Shown piece after piece: positions 1-6,126 of a stretch of DNA of 6,307 nucleotides. The stretch comes from Microbacterium sp. (GTDB lineage: Bacteria; Actinomycetota; Actinomycetes; Actinomycetales; Microbacteriaceae). Position 1 is the stretch's first letter. Each line of letters opens with the position of its first letter. Under the pieces are notes generated by a model that had not been told where the DNA came from, searched no databases, and saw only the letters and a list, made by a program, of their open reading frames with translations. The DNA lies in assembly GCA_031286555.1 (NCBI GenBank), contig JAITUD010000196.1, positions 1 through 6,307 on the forward strand, written 5' to 3'. A program made the position numbers and the translations under genes.

Positions 1-2
1 GG

Positions 3-8
3 TAGGCT
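3..8 (+). promoter_or_regulatory. Possible -10 element for osmC
   Basis: TAGGCT fits the loose actinobacterial -10 pattern TANNNT. It would start transcription near position 15, giving a leader of roughly 27 nt that includes the Shine-Dalgarno of the peroxiredoxin gene. The -35 region lies outside the window, so the promoter cannot be judged fully and the match could be chance. Confidence 0.3.
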
Positions 9-41
9 GAGCACGATCGACCCCCGACAACAGGAGGAACC

Positions 42-467
42 ATGCCCGTCACCAGTGAAGCCGCCAGCACCTGGACCGGATCCCTGATCGAGGGGTCGGG
101 CACCGTCGCCTTCTCCTCGTCGAACCTCGGCACCTTCCCGATCGACTGGAAGGCCCGCAGCGAGGGATCGGACACGACCACCACGCCCGAGGAGCTCATC
201 GCCGCCGCGCACGCGTCCTGCTTCAGCATGGCGCTCTCGAACGCCCTCGCCGAGAACGGCACCCCGCCCGAGCGCGTGAACACCACCGCGTCGGTCACCT
301 TCAAGCCCGGCACCGGCATCACCGGCAGCCACCTGAACGTGAACGCGACCGTCCCGGGCCTCACCCCAGAGCAGTTCCAGGAGTTCGCCGAGGGCGCCAA
401 GGCCGGATGCCCGGTCTCGCAGGCACTCGCAGGCATCGAGATCACCCTCGAGGCCGCGCTCGCCTGA
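42..467 (+). CDS. osmC: OsmC family peroxiredoxin (hydroperoxide reductase)
   Basis: Complete 141-residue protein, the usual length for this family. OsmC/Ohr proteins are cytoplasmic thiol peroxidases that reduce organic hydroperoxides with a pair of cysteines. Both are visible: Cys60 in the motif EELIAAAHASCFSMALS (50-66) and Cys123 in AGCPVS (121-126). Arg39 and Glu51 are candidates for the conserved residues that activate the peroxidatic cysteine. The MALS sequence after Cys60 and the CPVS form of the second motif suit OsmC better than Ohr. The ATG is preceded by a perfect AGGAGG at 32-37, four bases from the start, which fixes the start. The gene is alone on its strand, is followed by a hairpin, and faces a convergent membrane-protein gene. 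No MarR-type OhrR regulator lies beside it here, also more typical of OsmC. The exact peroxide substrate cannot be read from sequence. Confidence 0.93.
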   Translation: MPVTSEAASTWTGSLIEGSGTVAFSSSNLGTFPIDWKARSEGSDTTTTPEELIAAAHASCFSMALSNALAENGTPPERVNTTASVTFKPGTGITGSHLNVNATVPGLTPEQFQEFAEGAKAGCPVSQALAGIEITLEAALA

Positions 468-479
468 CTGCGCTGACGA

Positions 480-509
480 CGAAGGCCCCCGTCATCGACG
501 GGGCCTTCG
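480..509. terminator. Hairpin terminator between convergent genes
   Basis: The arms CGAAGG (480-485) and CCTTCG (504-509) enclose CCCC/GGGG and GTC/GAC pairs, with a three-base ATC loop (494-496) and a single bulged C among the five C residues at 486-490. This gives about 13 paired positions. It begins 13 bp after the peroxiredoxin stop and ends 6 bp before the stop of the convergent gene, so it can serve both. No long T tract follows on either strand, as is common in high-GC actinobacteria. Confidence 0.75.
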
Positions 510-514
510 CGCGT

Positions 515-958
515 TCAGTGGGTGGTCTTCGCGATCCGGATCGCCTCGCGGATGCTGGCCCTGGCGTCCTTTCGACGCCCTGCGGCATCCTGCACCACGC
601 CGAGACGATATCGCGCGCGCCAATCCTGCGGCGACGTGTCTGCGGCATCCGAGTACTGCGCGACCAGCGGCTCGATGTCGTCCTTCATCAGGCGGCCGCT
701 CGGCGTGAGCTGCTCCGGCGCCTCCGGCATCCCGCCCTCGCCGTCGAGCAGTCGTCCGAGCCGGTCCGCGGCGAGACCGAAGGCCAGCTCGCGGTACATC
801 GCCCAGGCGCCGATCGGCGCGATCACGATCAGCGCGACCCCCATCGCGATCCCCGCGCCCGAGCCGCTGCGCAGGAACAGCACCGCGATCCAGACGACGG
901 CCACGATGTACAGCAGCAGCGCGGCGGACATGACGGCGACGCCGATGCGAGAGGTCAT
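515..958 (-). CDS. Small membrane protein with C-terminal TPR-like repeat
   Basis: A 147-residue protein of unknown function. Two hydrophobic helices are visible at about residues 5-29 and 35-56, giving a helical hairpin in the cytoplasmic membrane. A soluble tail follows. Residues 111-143 resemble one tetratricopeptide repeat (Trp113, Leu119, Gly120, Ala125, Gly127, Ala132, Ala139), suggesting a protein-contact role. Proteins of this design are widespread in actinobacteria and, from memory, often lie beside dapB; Mycobacterium tuberculosis Rv2772c is a membrane protein next to dapB and may be a counterpart. The ATG at 956-958 begins just before the first hydrophobic helix. Upstream, TAGGAT can be read either as a -10 element for a leaderless transcript or, through its AGGA, as a Shine-Dalgarno seven bases from the start. 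The gene is divergent from the ABC exporter and convergent with the peroxiredoxin gene. The reading frame is reliable; the function is not known. Confidence 0.8.
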   Translation of the reverse strand: MTSRIGVAVMSAALLLYIVAVVWIAVLFLRSGSGAGIAMGVALIVIAPIGAWAMYRELAFGLAADRLGRLLDGEGGMPEAPEQLTPSGRLMKDDIEPLVAQYSDAADTSPQDWRARYRLGVVQDAAGRRKDARASIREAIRIAKTTH

Positions 959-964
959 GCCTCA

Positions 965-970
965 ATCCTA
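965..970 (-). promoter_or_regulatory. Leaderless -10 element for the small membrane protein gene
   Basis: On the minus strand TAGGAT is followed by six bases (TGAGGC) and then the ATG. The hexamer therefore occupies -12 to -7 if transcription begins at the A of the start codon, the standard geometry of actinobacterial leaderless genes. No convincing -35 hexamer is seen 17-18 bp further upstream. The same bases contain AGGA at a normal Shine-Dalgarno distance, so a leadered transcript starting further upstream is the alternative. Confidence 0.5.
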
Positions 971-993
971 GGAGCGCGCGAGCACCGCGCCTT

Positions 994-1008
994 CCCGCTG
1001 ACAGCGGG
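994..1008. repeat. Inverted repeat in divergent promoter region
   Basis: CCCGCT (994-999) and AGCGGG (1003-1008) are perfect inverted arms around a GAC spacer. The element overlaps the first copy of the GACAG direct repeats. It could be an operator half-site pair or a chance result of GC-rich sequence. It lies 24 bp upstream of the minus-strand -10-like element and about 49 bp upstream of the plus-strand one. Confidence 0.45.
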
Positions 1009-1046
1009 TGACAGTCGCCGACAGCGCTGCGACAGTGCGGCGACAG
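1000..1046 (+). promoter_or_regulatory. Five helically phased GACAG direct repeats, candidate activator site
   Basis: GACAG occurs at 1000, 1010, 1020, 1031 and 1042, that is with periods of 10, 10, 11 and 11 bp, so all copies face about the same side of the helix. The flanks are partly conserved: C or T follows each copy, and the last three are preceded by CC, GC and GC. Arrays of short direct repeats at about 11 bp overlapping the -35 region are the known binding pattern of SARP activators and also of OmpR-type response regulators. If the unit is taken as GACAGCG, the last copy ends 8 bp before the -10-like hexamer at 1057, close to the spacing reported for SARP targets. An AfsR/SARP-type gene lies downstream of the exporter these repeats precede. 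Binding by that protein is inferred, not shown. Confidence 0.6.
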
Positions 1047-1056
1047 CGGCCTGGCG

Positions 1057-1062
1057 GATGCT
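1057..1062 (+). promoter_or_regulatory. Leaderless -10-like element for ABC exporter operon
   Basis: GATGCT has A and T at the two most important -10 positions and lies exactly at -12 to -7 relative to the A of the exporter start codon (1069). No Shine-Dalgarno is present at a usable distance before that codon, which supports a leaderless transcript. The hexamer is weak, and no -35 consensus occurs 17-18 bp upstream, where the GACAG repeats lie instead. That combination suits a promoter that needs an activator. Confidence 0.5.
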
Positions 1063-1068
1063 CGTCGC

Positions 1069-2079
1069 ATGACGAACTCCACCTCAGAATGGGCCATCGC
1101 GGCCGACGGACTCGTGAAGGTGTTCGGTGCGAACCGCGCAGTCGACGGCGTCGACCTGCGCGTGCCCCCCGGCACCGTCTACGGAGTCCTCGGCCCGAAC
1201 GGCGCCGGCAAGACCACCACCATCAACATGCTCGCGACGCTGATGCGCCCGGACGGCGGCAGCGCCCGCGTCTTCGGCCACGACGTCGTGCGAGAGCCGC
1301 ACGTCGTCCGCCAGCTCATCGGCGTGACCGGACAGTTCGCGTCGGTCGACGAGACCCTGTCGGCGAACGAGAACCTCATGATCTTCTCGAGGCTGCTCGG
1401 ACTGACCCGTGCGGAGGCGCGCGCGAAGTCCGCTGATCTGCTCGAGCGGTTCGGGCTCACCGAGGCGGCACGCCGCCCGCTCGCCCAGTTCTCCGGCGGC
1501 ATGCGCCGTCGACTCGACCTGGCGGCGTCCCTGATCGCCCAGCCCCCGCTGATCTTCCTCGACGAGCCGACCACGGGTCTGGATCCGCGCACCCGCGGTC
1601 AGATGTGGGACACCATCCGCGAGCTGGTGCGCACCGGCTCCACGGTCATGCTGACCACGCAGTACCTCGACGAGGCCGATCAGCTGGCCGACCGCATCGC
1701 TGTGATCGACCGCGGTCGCGTCGTGGCGGAGGGCTCCCCCGACGACCTCAAGGCCTCCGTCGGAGCATCCTCGCTGCAGCTGCGACTCACGGAGCCGGCG
1801 GATGCCGAGGACGCACTCCGCGCGATCGAGCGCGTGCTCGGGGTGCAGGGCGTGCTCTCCCCCGAGGCCGCCCGGATCACCGCTCCGATGACCGACGCCG
1901 ATCGCGTCGCGGATCTGCTCATCGTTCTGCGCGAGGCCGGCATCGGCCTCAGCGAGATGAGCGTGCAGAAGCCGACCCTCGACGAGGTCTTCCTCACCAT
2001 CACCGGTCACTCCGCCGAGGACGAGACCGACGCTCCCGCGGCCACGGCCGCCTCACAGAGGGAGGAGGTGCGCGCATGA
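1069..2079 (+). CDS. DrrA-like ABC exporter ATPase
   Basis: A 336-residue ATP-binding subunit of an ABC-2 type exporter, of the daunorubicin-resistance DrrA class. It hydrolyses ATP in the cytoplasm to drive its membrane partner. All core motifs are present: Walker A GPNGAGKTT (42-50), Q-loop Gln89, signature FSGGM (141-145), Walker B LIFLDEP (161-167) and D-loop GLD (170-172). The switch position carries Gln198 in TTQYLDEAD instead of the usual histidine, which is normal for the DrrA class. The region after about 230 matches the DrrA-type C-terminal extension, including KPTLDEVFLTITG (301-313), followed by an Ala/Glu-rich tail. The ATG at 1069 is the only sensible start: no in-frame alternative precedes it, and the conserved ABC domain begins a few residues later. 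It has no Shine-Dalgarno. The stop overlaps the start of the permease gene by four bases. Likely substrates are hydrophobic drugs or lipids; the actual one is unknown. Confidence 0.93.
   Translation: MTNSTSEWAIAADGLVKVFGANRAVDGVDLRVPPGTVYGVLGPNGAGKTTTINMLATLMRPDGGSARVFGHDVVREPHVVRQLIGVTGQFASVDETLSANENLMIFSRLLGLTRAEARAKSADLLERFGLTEAARRPLAQFSGGMRRRLDLAASLIAQPPLIFLDEPTTGLDPRTRGQMWDTIRELVRTGSTVMLTTQYLDEADQLADRIAVIDRGRVVAEGSPDDLKASVGASSLQLRLTEPADAEDALRAIERVLGVQGVLSPEAARITAPMTDADRVADLLIVLREAGIGLSEMSVQKPTLDEVFLTITGHSAEDETDAPAATAASQREEVRA
2063..2068 (+). promoter_or_regulatory. Ribosome binding site fixing the permease start
   Basis: AGGAGG, within GGAGGAGGTG, lies seven bases before the ATG at 2076. 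It sets the permease start inside a much longer open frame that extends back to 1605. The part of that frame before 2076 is merely another reading of the ATPase gene. Confidence 0.85.
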
Positions 2080-2906
2080 GCGCTCTCGCCCCCGCGGCCA
2101 CCCGCATCATCCCGGCATCCGACCGGAATCTGAAGAACCACGCGGGTCTCGGACTCGCGCTGCGCAACACGCTCACGATGGCAGGACGCGGCCTCATCAA
2201 GATCCGGCGCACGCCGGAGCAGCTGATGGACGTCACACTGCAGCCGATCCTGTTCACCCTGATGTTCACCTACATCTTCGGCGGAGCGATCTCGGGCGAC
2301 GTGCAGTCGTACCTGCCCGTGATCATCCCCGGGATCCTGGTGCAGACCGTCATCACCACCTCGGTCGTGACCGGCGTGCAGCTGCGCGAGGACATGGACA
2401 AGGGCGTGTTCGATCGATTCCGATCACTGCCGATCGCCCGCATCGCCCCGCTCTCGGGTGCGCTGCTCGCCGACACGGTCCGCTACGCGATCGCCACCGT
2501 GCTCACGTTCTCCATGGGAGCGCTGATGGGCTTCCGCCCGGGCGGCGGGATCGGCTCGGTCATCGCGGCCGGCCTGCTGGTCGTCGTCTGCTCGTGGGCG
2601 GTGAGCTGGATCTTCGCGTTCTTCGGCGTGATCGCCCGCACCGCCTCGAGCGTTCAGGGCATCTCGATGATCATCCTGTTCCCGCTGACGTTCCTCTCGA
2701 ACGCCTTCGTTCCGGTCGACACGATGCCCGACTGGATGCAGTGGTTCGTGAACGTCAACCCGGTCTCGCATCTCGTGACGGCCGTCCGTGATCTCACATC
2801 GACCGGCGCATTCGGAGCGGATGCCTGGATCTCGCTGCTCGGCGCGGCCGTGATCGTCGCGATCTTCGCACCGCTCACGGTGCGGGCCTACATGCGCAAG
2901 GCCTGA
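2076..2906 (+). CDS. DrrB-like ABC-2 type exporter permease
   Basis: A 276-residue integral membrane subunit, the usual size for DrrB-type ABC-2 permeases. About six membrane helices are visible, at roughly 53-73, 81-103, 128-152, 160-186, 193-213 and 250-271, after a cytoplasmic N-terminus of about 50 residues. The family motif between helices 2 and 3 is clear (DMDKGVFDRFRSLPIAR, 106-122), as is the segment after helix 5 (NAFVPVDTMPDW, 209-220, then NPVSHLVTAVRDL). It should pair with the upstream ATPase, each probably as a dimer, to export hydrophobic compounds across the cytoplasmic membrane. The start overlaps the ATPase stop as ATGA, so the two are translationally coupled, and it also has its own strong ribosome binding site. 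A hairpin follows the stop. No substrate can be assigned. Confidence 0.92.
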   Translation: MSALAPAATRIIPASDRNLKNHAGLGLALRNTLTMAGRGLIKIRRTPEQLMDVTLQPILFTLMFTYIFGGAISGDVQSYLPVIIPGILVQTVITTSVVTGVQLREDMDKGVFDRFRSLPIARIAPLSGALLADTVRYAIATVLTFSMGALMGFRPGGGIGSVIAAGLLVVVCSWAVSWIFAFFGVIARTASSVQGISMIILFPLTFLSNAFVPVDTMPDWMQWFVNVNPVSHLVTAVRDLTSTGAFGADAWISLLGAAVIVAIFAPLTVRAYMRKA

Positions 2907-2918
2907 CCTTCACATGGA

Positions 2919-2947
2919 AGGGGCGTCCGCCGACGGCGGGCGTCCCT
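2919..2947 (+). terminator. GC-rich hairpin terminator after the exporter operon
   Basis: Arms at 2919-2931 and 2935-2947 pair over 13 positions around a three-base GAC loop. Two of the pairs (2926-2940 and 2923-2943) are G-U wobbles in plus-strand RNA. In minus-strand RNA the same positions become A-C mismatches, so the hairpin is more stable for the exporter transcript. It starts 13 bp after the permease stop and lies in the 55-bp gap before the convergent regulator's stop. There is no T tract. Confidence 0.65.
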
Positions 2948-2961
2948 CCCGTGCACCCGGC

Positions 2962-5900
2962 TCAGCGGCCGCTGAGCACGGCCAGGCCCCGCTCGACCCG
3001 CTGCTCCGGAGCCAGGGCGGCGGCCTCGGCTCGAACCCGCTGCACGACATCGGCACCGGCGATCCGTTCGGCATCCGCCAGGTGTGCGGCGAGGTCGAGC
3101 GTCGGCATGTTCTGCCGGCCGCCGAGGACCTCCGCCAGCGCGACCGCCTCGACACCGCGCGCGACCTGGCCCGGGCTGCGAAGCGCCCAGGCGGACCAGC
3201 CCATCAGCGCAGTGCCCAGCACCGGGCGATCCACGCCCTCGCGGCGTTGCCGGCAGGCGGCGATCGTCCTCGTGCGCAGCCGGCGCTCCCAGACCGCGAC
3301 CTCGTCGACGGTCAGCCCCAGTGAGCGCACGGCCGCCGCGAGATAGCCCGACATCGCCATCAGGTACCACGGCGAACGCCGGGTCGCCGGCTCGGCGAAC
3401 GCCCGCATGGCCGCGGCGAAGTACTCGGATGCCGCGACGAGATCGCCGTCCAGCAGATCGGCCTCGGCCAGGCCGTAGACGCCGATGGACGTGAGCTCCA
3501 GGCCGTCCTGGCTGAGGCCGCCCTCGTCGACCAGCCGCTGGAAGAGGGGCCTGGCGTCCGCCGTGCGTCCCAGGCACAGCAGTGCACCGCCGCGCACCCA
3601 TTCCTGCTGACTGAGCTGATCCTGTGCGTCGTACTCGCGGAACGCCTCCGCCGCGCGGTCCAACCAGACCAGCGCGTCCGCGGCATCGCCGGTCTGCGCG
3701 GCCAGTTGCGCGGCGAGGTCGGCCGCCATGCCCTCGGCCCATCGTTCGCCGATCCGCCGTGCGCGCTCCCAGGCGCTGCGGGCAGCGCGCATCGCCGCAT
3801 CCGGTTCACCGTCGTTCTCCGCGGCCTGTGACACGAGGATGTCGGCGACCAGCTGCGCCCGGGGATCCGACTCGCCCGCGGTGATGTCCGCGGCGCCTGC
3901 GGTGTCGCCCCTGGCCGCCATGTCGAGCGCCTCGGCCAGCAGCCGCCACGCGGCGGCCAGGCGGTCCCCGGCCGATTCCCTGTGCAGACGCAGCAGCGCG
4001 AGACCGCGCGCGGCACCCGGATCACCGCTGATCATGCAGCCCAGCACGCCCATCGCCAGGGTGATGACGACGAGGTCGGAGTCGGTCCCGTCGCGCGCCC
4101 CGCCCACGGCCGCACCGATCATCCGCGGGGCGTAGCCGATGAACTCCGTGAACGAGCCGCGGATGAACCAGGACTGTCCGAGCACGGCGAGCAGCACCAC
4201 CGCATCGGCGTCGCGCTCTTCGACGAGGAGACGGCGCAGGACGTGGACCAGGTTGTCGTGCTCTCGACTGACCGAGAGATGCTCGGCTGCCGTGAGGCCC
4301 GCCGGGAATCGTCTGCTCCCCTCGCCCCGGGCAGCGGCGAACGTCGTCGCCCAGGAGATCACGGCCTCCCAGGCCTCCCGCTCACTGCCGGCGTCCTGGA
4401 GTCGCCGCTGGCCGAACTCGCGCACGGTCTCGAGCATCCGGAAGCGCACCTCCGCCCCTGCCGTGTTCTCGATCACGCCGAGGAGGGAGTGCGAGACCAG
4501 CATGTCGAGCACGTCGTCGGCCGGTCCGTCGCCGAGCCCCGCCTCGGCGATCGAGGCGGAGAACCCGCCCGGCAGCACCGAGAGCAGCGCGAGGGCGCGC
4601 TGCGCCTCCGGGGCCAGCAGGTCCCAGCTCCACTCGATCACCGCCTGCAGCGTGCGGTGTCGTTCCGGTGCCGCCCTGTCGCCGGATGTCAGCAGCGCGA
4701 ACCGGTTCTCGAGTCGCAGTTCGATCTGCTCGGGCGTCATCGTGCGCACGCGTGCGGCGGCGAGCTCGATCGCCAGGGGCAGTCCGTCGAGGTGGCGGCA
4801 CAGCCGGGCGACCGCCTCGAGATCGAGTGTCGCGCCGGGGCGCGCGGCGCGCGCCCTCTCGATGAACAGCCGGACGGCAGGCGCCTCGGGGTCGGCGTCG
4901 ATCGTCAACGGTTCCAGCGGCAGCACCTGCTCGGCGCTGATCGCCAGTGGAGTGCGGCTCGTGGTGACGATCCTCAGCGTCTGCACCGCTGCCAGGAGCT
5001 CGGCCGCGCACTGCGCCGCGCCGTCGATCACCTGCTCGCAGTTGTCCAGCACGAGGAGGGTGCGCCGCTCGCCGAGCATCGCGATCACCCGCGCCATCAG
5101 GTCCGGACGCGGCACCGCGTCGTTCAGACGACGGCCGGGCGTGATCTCACTGATTCCGAGGGCAGCGGCGACGGCGATCAGGACGCCGGCGTCCTCGCGG
5201 ACGCCGGCGAGAGGAACGACGACGACCGCGGGCGCATCGGCATCGAGGGCGATCGCCTGCGCCAGTCGCGTCTTGCCCAGGCCGCCGGCGCCGAGGATCG
5301 TCAGCAGACGCGTGCTCGCCAGCAGGGTCCTCGCCTCGCGGAGGGCCTCGTCCCGGCCGATCAACTCGTTCGGCGCGGCCTGGACGCCGATGAGGATCTG
5401 CGGTCCGGACTGATCCGTGGTCTGCAGCAGTCGCGCGTTGAGCTCCACCGCAGCGGGCGACGGCGAAGCGCCCAGCTCGTCCCGCAGGCGAACGCGCAGC
5501 TCGGCGAAGAGCGCGAGAGCCTCCGTGGCGCGGCCGGCGTGCGACAGCACCTCCATCAGCGCCACGTGGACGCCGTCGTCCAGTGGTCGCTCGTCGGCCA
5601 GTGCCGTCAGCAGCGCGATGGCCTCGGCATCTCTGCCGGCATCGGCGTAGGCCGTGGCGAGGCCGGAACGGATCGTGTCGAGCAGGGCGGCCGCGGTGCG
5701 GGCCAGCTCGCCGGCCACAGGTGCGTCGCCGAGATCGAGGCCGGGATCGCCGCGCCACAGCGCCGCCGCAGACTCGAGGCGTTCTATGCGCTGCGGATCG
5801 CGACCCGGCCGGCTCGTCGCTTCCAGGACGATCTCGCGGGCACGCTGCAAGTCCGTCGCCTCGGTGCCGAGGGCGTAGCCACCCGGTGCGCTGCGCACGA

Positions 5901-6126
5901 GATCGGGGCCGCCCGTCGCACGTGCTCTGGAGACCAGGGTCTGCAGCGCCGCCTTCGGGTTCTGCGGCTGGTCCTCGCCCCAGATGTCGTCGGCGAGGGC
6001 TGCGACCGAGCGGAACGAGCTGCTGCCGGTCAGAGCGAGTGCGGCGAGCAGGGCTCGCGTCGCGGTGCCGCCGGCGTCGTGGCCGGCCACCTGCACGGGG
6101 CCGAGCACGCCGACCCGGAAGGTCAT
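2962..6126 (-). CDS. AfsR/SARP-type transcriptional regulator with STAND ATPase domain
   Basis: A 1054-residue multidomain regulator. Residues 1-90 form an OmpR-like winged helix (starting FRVGVLGPVQV, with the SARP-typical ADDIWGEDQPQNPKAALQTLVSRAR and PGGY). Residues about 91-237 are a bacterial transcriptional activation domain (BTAD). Residues about 250-580 are a STAND/NB-ARC-like ATPase with Walker A GAGGLGKT (279-286), Walker B LLVLDNCEQ (357-365), TTSR (388-391), GLPLAIELAAAR (448-459) and RFRMLETVREFG (561-572). The remaining 470 residues are Ala-rich helical repeats resembling TPRs, probably a sensor or oligomerisation region; no C-terminal LuxR-type helix-turn-helix is present. Such proteins bind direct repeats near -35 and activate transcription, with ATP binding used as a switch. 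The ATG at 6124-6126 overlaps the upstream dapB stop as ATGA. No Shine-Dalgarno is evident, and the first residues already belong to the winged helix, so the start is secure and coupling is likely. It is convergent with the exporter operon, its likeliest nearby target. Confidence 0.92.
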   Translation of the reverse strand: MTFRVGVLGPVQVAGHDAGGTATRALLAALALTGSSSFRSVAALADDIWGEDQPQNPKAALQTLVSRARATGGPDLVRSAPGGYALGTEATDLQRAREIVLEATSRPGRDPQRIERLESAAALWRGDPGLDLGDAPVAGELARTAAALLDTIRSGLATAYADAGRDAEAIALLTALADERPLDDGVHVALMEVLSHAGRATEALALFAELRVRLRDELGASPSPAAVELNARLLQTTDQSGPQILIGVQAAPNELIGRDEALREARTLLASTRLLTILGAGGLGKTRLAQAIALDADAPAVVVVPLAGVREDAGVLIAVAAALGISEITPGRRLNDAVPRPDLMARVIAMLGERRTLLVLDNCEQVIDGAAQCAAELLAAVQTLRIVTTSRTPLAISAEQVLPLEPLTIDADPEAPAVRLFIERARAARPGATLDLEAVARLCRHLDGLPLAIELAAARVRTMTPEQIELRLENRFALLTSGDRAAPERHRTLQAVIEWSWDLLAPEAQRALALLSVLPGGFSASIAEAGLGDGPADDVLDMLVSHSLLGVIENTAGAEVRFRMLETVREFGQRRLQDAGSEREAWEAVISWATTFAAARGEGSRRFPAGLTAAEHLSVSREHDNLVHVLRRLLVEERDADAVVLLAVLGQSWFIRGSFTEFIGYAPRMIGAAVGGARDGTDSDLVVITLAMGVLGCMISGDPGAARGLALLRLHRESAGDRLAAAWRLLAEALDMAARGDTAGAADITAGESDPRAQLVADILVSQAAENDGEPDAAMRAARSAWERARRIGERWAEGMAADLAAQLAAQTGDAADALVWLDRAAEAFREYDAQDQLSQQEWVRGGALLCLGRTADARPLFQRLVDEGGLSQDGLELTSIGVYGLAEADLLDGDLVAASEYFAAAMRAFAEPATRRSPWYLMAMSGYLAAAVRSLGLTVDEVAVWERRLRTRTIAACRQRREGVDRPVLGTALMGWSAWALRSPGQVARGVEAVALAEVLGGRQNMPTLDLAAHLADAERIAGADVVQRVRAEAAALAPEQRVERGLAVLSGR

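Noticed and set aside
1000..1046. CRISPR array or simple microsatellite explanation for the GACAG copies
   Set aside because: Units are 5-7 bp with 4-6 bp spacers, far too short for CRISPR, and the spacers differ from each other, so it is not a plain tandem repeat. A transcription-factor site fits better.
407..1072. A 221-codon plus-strand open frame spanning the osmC end and the divergent intergenic region
   Set aside because: It runs through the terminator, antisense to the membrane protein gene and through the promoter repeats, with Arg/His/Asp-rich composition and no ribosome binding site of note.
1660..1665. Gln instead of His at the ABC switch position of the ATPase as a sign of a defective enzyme
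   Set aside because: TTQYLDEAD is the normal form in the DrrA class, so it does not suggest loss of activity.
1084..2010. A 308-codon open frame on the minus strand opposite the ABC ATPase
   Set aside because: The other strand encodes a protein with every ABC motif intact. The antisense product has low complexity (His, Arg, Gly, Glu) and no family resemblance.
1605..2075. Upstream extension of the permease reading frame
   Set aside because: It overlaps the ATPase gene in another frame and encodes Arg/Gly-rich sequence. The real permease start at 2076 has a strong ribosome binding site and begins a normal-length permease.
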